Assembly: GCA_017545095.1 (NCBI GenBank)
Contig: JAFYCU010000028.1
Location: forward strand, 1 to 7,296
Origin: Muribaculaceae bacterium
Lineage (GTDB): Bacteria > Bacteroidota > Bacteroidia > Bacteroidales > Muribaculaceae
DNA: 7,296 bases
Direction: 5' to 3'
A program made the translations under genes and the position numbers. The notes beneath the pieces were generated by a model. The model did no database searches, was not told the origin of the DNA, and saw nothing but the letters and a program-made list of their open reading frames with translations. Positions 6,563-7,296 of the stretch are shown here, one piece after another; positions within the stretch are counted from its first letter, which is position 1, and the number at the start of each line of letters is the position of its first letter.

Positions 6563-6703
6563 CAGCGTTTTGGGTGGCTTCTGTGGCTCGTTTCTCTGCC
6601 GCCATCCGACACAAATAGCGAATCAATTTTTCATCAGGTACCCATAGTCGGCTGTCACGGCCATGTCGCGCCAAATCTCCGTGTGGATTTGCATTGCGAC
6701 CAT
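6543..6703 (-). pseudogene. Frameshifted small ORF in the adk leader, possible antitoxin-like remnant
   Basis: On the minus strand an ATG at 6703 follows an A/G-rich site (AAAAGAAAAGGG) placed just after the predicted transcription start. It encodes 26 residues including MQIHTEIWRDMAV and TADYGYLMKN, then stops at 6625-6623. The stop falls just after a run of five A; with six A, or a -1 shift there, the frame continues as LMKKLIRYLCRMAAEKR and closes about 28 codons after the run inside the heptamer repeat, about 53 residues in total. The joined sequence looks like one amphipathic helical protein. From memory it resembles the N-terminal part of short Bacteroidales antitoxin-type proteins (x-IW-x-x-[ML], L-M-x-[RK]-L, [KR]YL-R-[KM]-L/A, x-x-EK). 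This was not verified. It could be a decayed gene, a sequencing error, or a leader peptide. Confidence 0.4.
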
Positions 6704-6725
6704 AGTCCCTTTTCTTTTCGGCAGG

Positions 6726-6757
6726 CAAAAGTACAAAGAAAAACCGATATGGCCAAA
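6726..6757 (-). promoter_or_regulatory. Bacteroidetes-type promoter upstream of adk
   Basis: On the minus strand TTTG at 6757-6754 is followed after 20 bases by TACTTTTG at 6733-6726, a full match to TAnnTTTG with acceptable spacing. Transcription would begin near 6720. It directly serves the small leader ORF starting at 6703 and, by read-through, adk and rnz. I found no better promoter closer to adk. Confidence 0.6.
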
Positions 6758-6961
6758 TTCTGTGGCATAAGGCTAAAAACCTTTTTGGCACTCTGAAGGT
6801 CTTTTATCTATACGTACAAATCAGTTCCTTCTCATCCGTTAAAGCTTGGGTTGAGACGTGTATTCGGGCCAAAAAGAACCGCCGCACCGGCCACAAATGA
6901 GGAACAATGGGCTGCTATTGGAGACGATGGGATTATCGAACTCTAATGCTTCCTATAATCC
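6758..6961. other. Intergenic region between hpt and the adk promoter, no gene assigned
   Basis: About 200 bases with no convincing gene. An imperfect palindrome lies at 6772-6789: GCTAAAAA, CC, TTTTTGGC, seven Watson-Crick pairs and one T-G wobble, 15 bases upstream of the adk -33 box; it could be an operator. On the plus strand one frame stays open for 49 codons (6797-6943) without an ATG, and another frame reads through to a TGA at 6898-6900; both look unusually protein-like but have no start. A weak GCCG/CGGC hairpin followed by five T on the minus strand (6871-6891) may assist hpt termination. Confidence 0.4.
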
Positions 6962-7296
6962 TTATTGCTTGAGAACGTAGATGTCGGGGAGGTTGCGGGC
7001 TTGCTCGTCGATGTCGAGGCCGTAGCCGATGATGAATTTCTTGGGGATGGAGAATCCCACATACTCGGGCATTGTGCCCACTTGCAACGAGTCGGGCTTG
7101 AGGAGCAGTGTGGCCATCTTCACACTGCGTGCGCCCTTGCCGGCAAGCGACTCGCGCAGCTTGGCGGCGGTGAGGCCGGTGTCGACAATGTCCTCGACAA
7201 TAATCACCTCGCGGCCGGCGATGGGGGTGGTGAGGCCCATCACCTCGGTCACCTGGCCGGTGGACTGGGTGCCATCGTAGCTCTTGTAGCGGATGA
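6962..7296 (-). CDS. hpt: Hypoxanthine phosphoribosyltransferase (C-terminal part)
   Basis: Purine salvage enzyme that makes IMP or GMP from hypoxanthine or guanine and PRPP. The gene enters from the right edge; 110 codons and the TAA stop at 6964-6962 are visible, so the N-terminus is missing. The visible part begins IRYKSYDG followed by TQSTG, the flexible catalytic loop with its SY pair, then the PRPP-binding motif VIIVEDIVDTGLT at visible residues 30-42 (acidic pair Glu-Asp, Asp-Thr-Gly-Leu-Thr), and the C-terminal KKFIIGYGLD segment followed by a short conserved tail that contacts the base. A GTG at 7252 is internal, not a start. It lies upstream of adk on the same strand, 441 bases away. 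This hpt-adk neighbourhood is common in Bacteroidales and fits a purine nucleotide role. Confidence 0.94.
   Translation of the reverse strand, partial: IRYKSYDGTQSTGQVTEVMGLTTPIAGREVIIVEDIVDTGLTAAKLRESLAGKGARSVKMATLLLKPDSLQVGTMPEYVGFSIPKKFIIGYGLDIDEQARNLPDIYVLKQ

Noticed and set aside
6871..6891. Intrinsic terminator of hpt
   Set aside because: The GCCG/CGGC stem has only four pairs and is separated from the T-run by a few bases, so it is too weak to call as a terminator; mentioned only as a possibility.

Overview
The window looks like chromosomal DNA from a Bacteroidales bacterium, most probably Prevotella or a close relative. The clues are a flavoprotein and a five-helix cytochrome b of the Bacteroidetes fumarate reductase type, a short adenylate kinase lacking the long LID insert, a secreted solenoid-like protein with a Prevotella-style C-terminal tail, and promoters that match the Bacteroidetes consensus (TTTG, about 19 bases, TAnnTTTG) rather than the sigma70 one. 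No lineage was confirmed by a search.

Layout. (1) Positions 1-2751, minus strand: a fumarate reductase / succinate dehydrogenase operon read right to left as cytochrome b (frdC/sdhC), flavoprotein (frdA/sdhA) and the first six codons of the iron-sulfur subunit (frdB/sdhB) at the window edge. A very good promoter lies at 2843-2873. (2) Positions 2752-3310: a divergent intergenic region with the frd promoter, a GARCTAC-type tandem repeat, two stem-loop candidates and a promoter candidate for the plus-strand gene. (3) Positions 3311-4681, plus strand: a 456-residue exported protein of unknown function built from repeated beta-rich modules. (4) Positions 4682-4997: a convergent intergenic region with a structured 3' flank, five CTTATG hexamers and a second heptamer repeat. 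(5) Positions 4998-6520, minus strand: adenylate kinase (adk) followed by ribonuclease Z (rnz), overlapping by four bases (GTGA). (6) Positions 6521-6961: the adk leader and upstream region, with a third heptamer repeat running right up to the adk start codon, a frameshifted small ORF, a consensus promoter, and about 200 bp of unexplained sequence. (7) Positions 6962-7296, minus strand: the C-terminal part of hypoxanthine phosphoribosyltransferase (hpt).

How they work together. The frd genes form one membrane complex that couples the quinone pool to fumarate/succinate, the usual route to succinate in anaerobic Bacteroidales. hpt and adk both serve purine nucleotide metabolism (base salvage, and AMP/ADP/ATP balance). 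rnz matures tRNA 3' ends and is probably translationally coupled to adk. The secreted protein has no functional link to its neighbours that I can see.

I found no defence system, mobile element, CRISPR array, tRNA or rRNA. The genes are ordinary housekeeping genes. The interesting material is in the gaps: three heptamer-scale repeats of different sequence, a probable small-protein remnant now forming the adk leader, and two inverted repeats flanking the secreted-protein gene.
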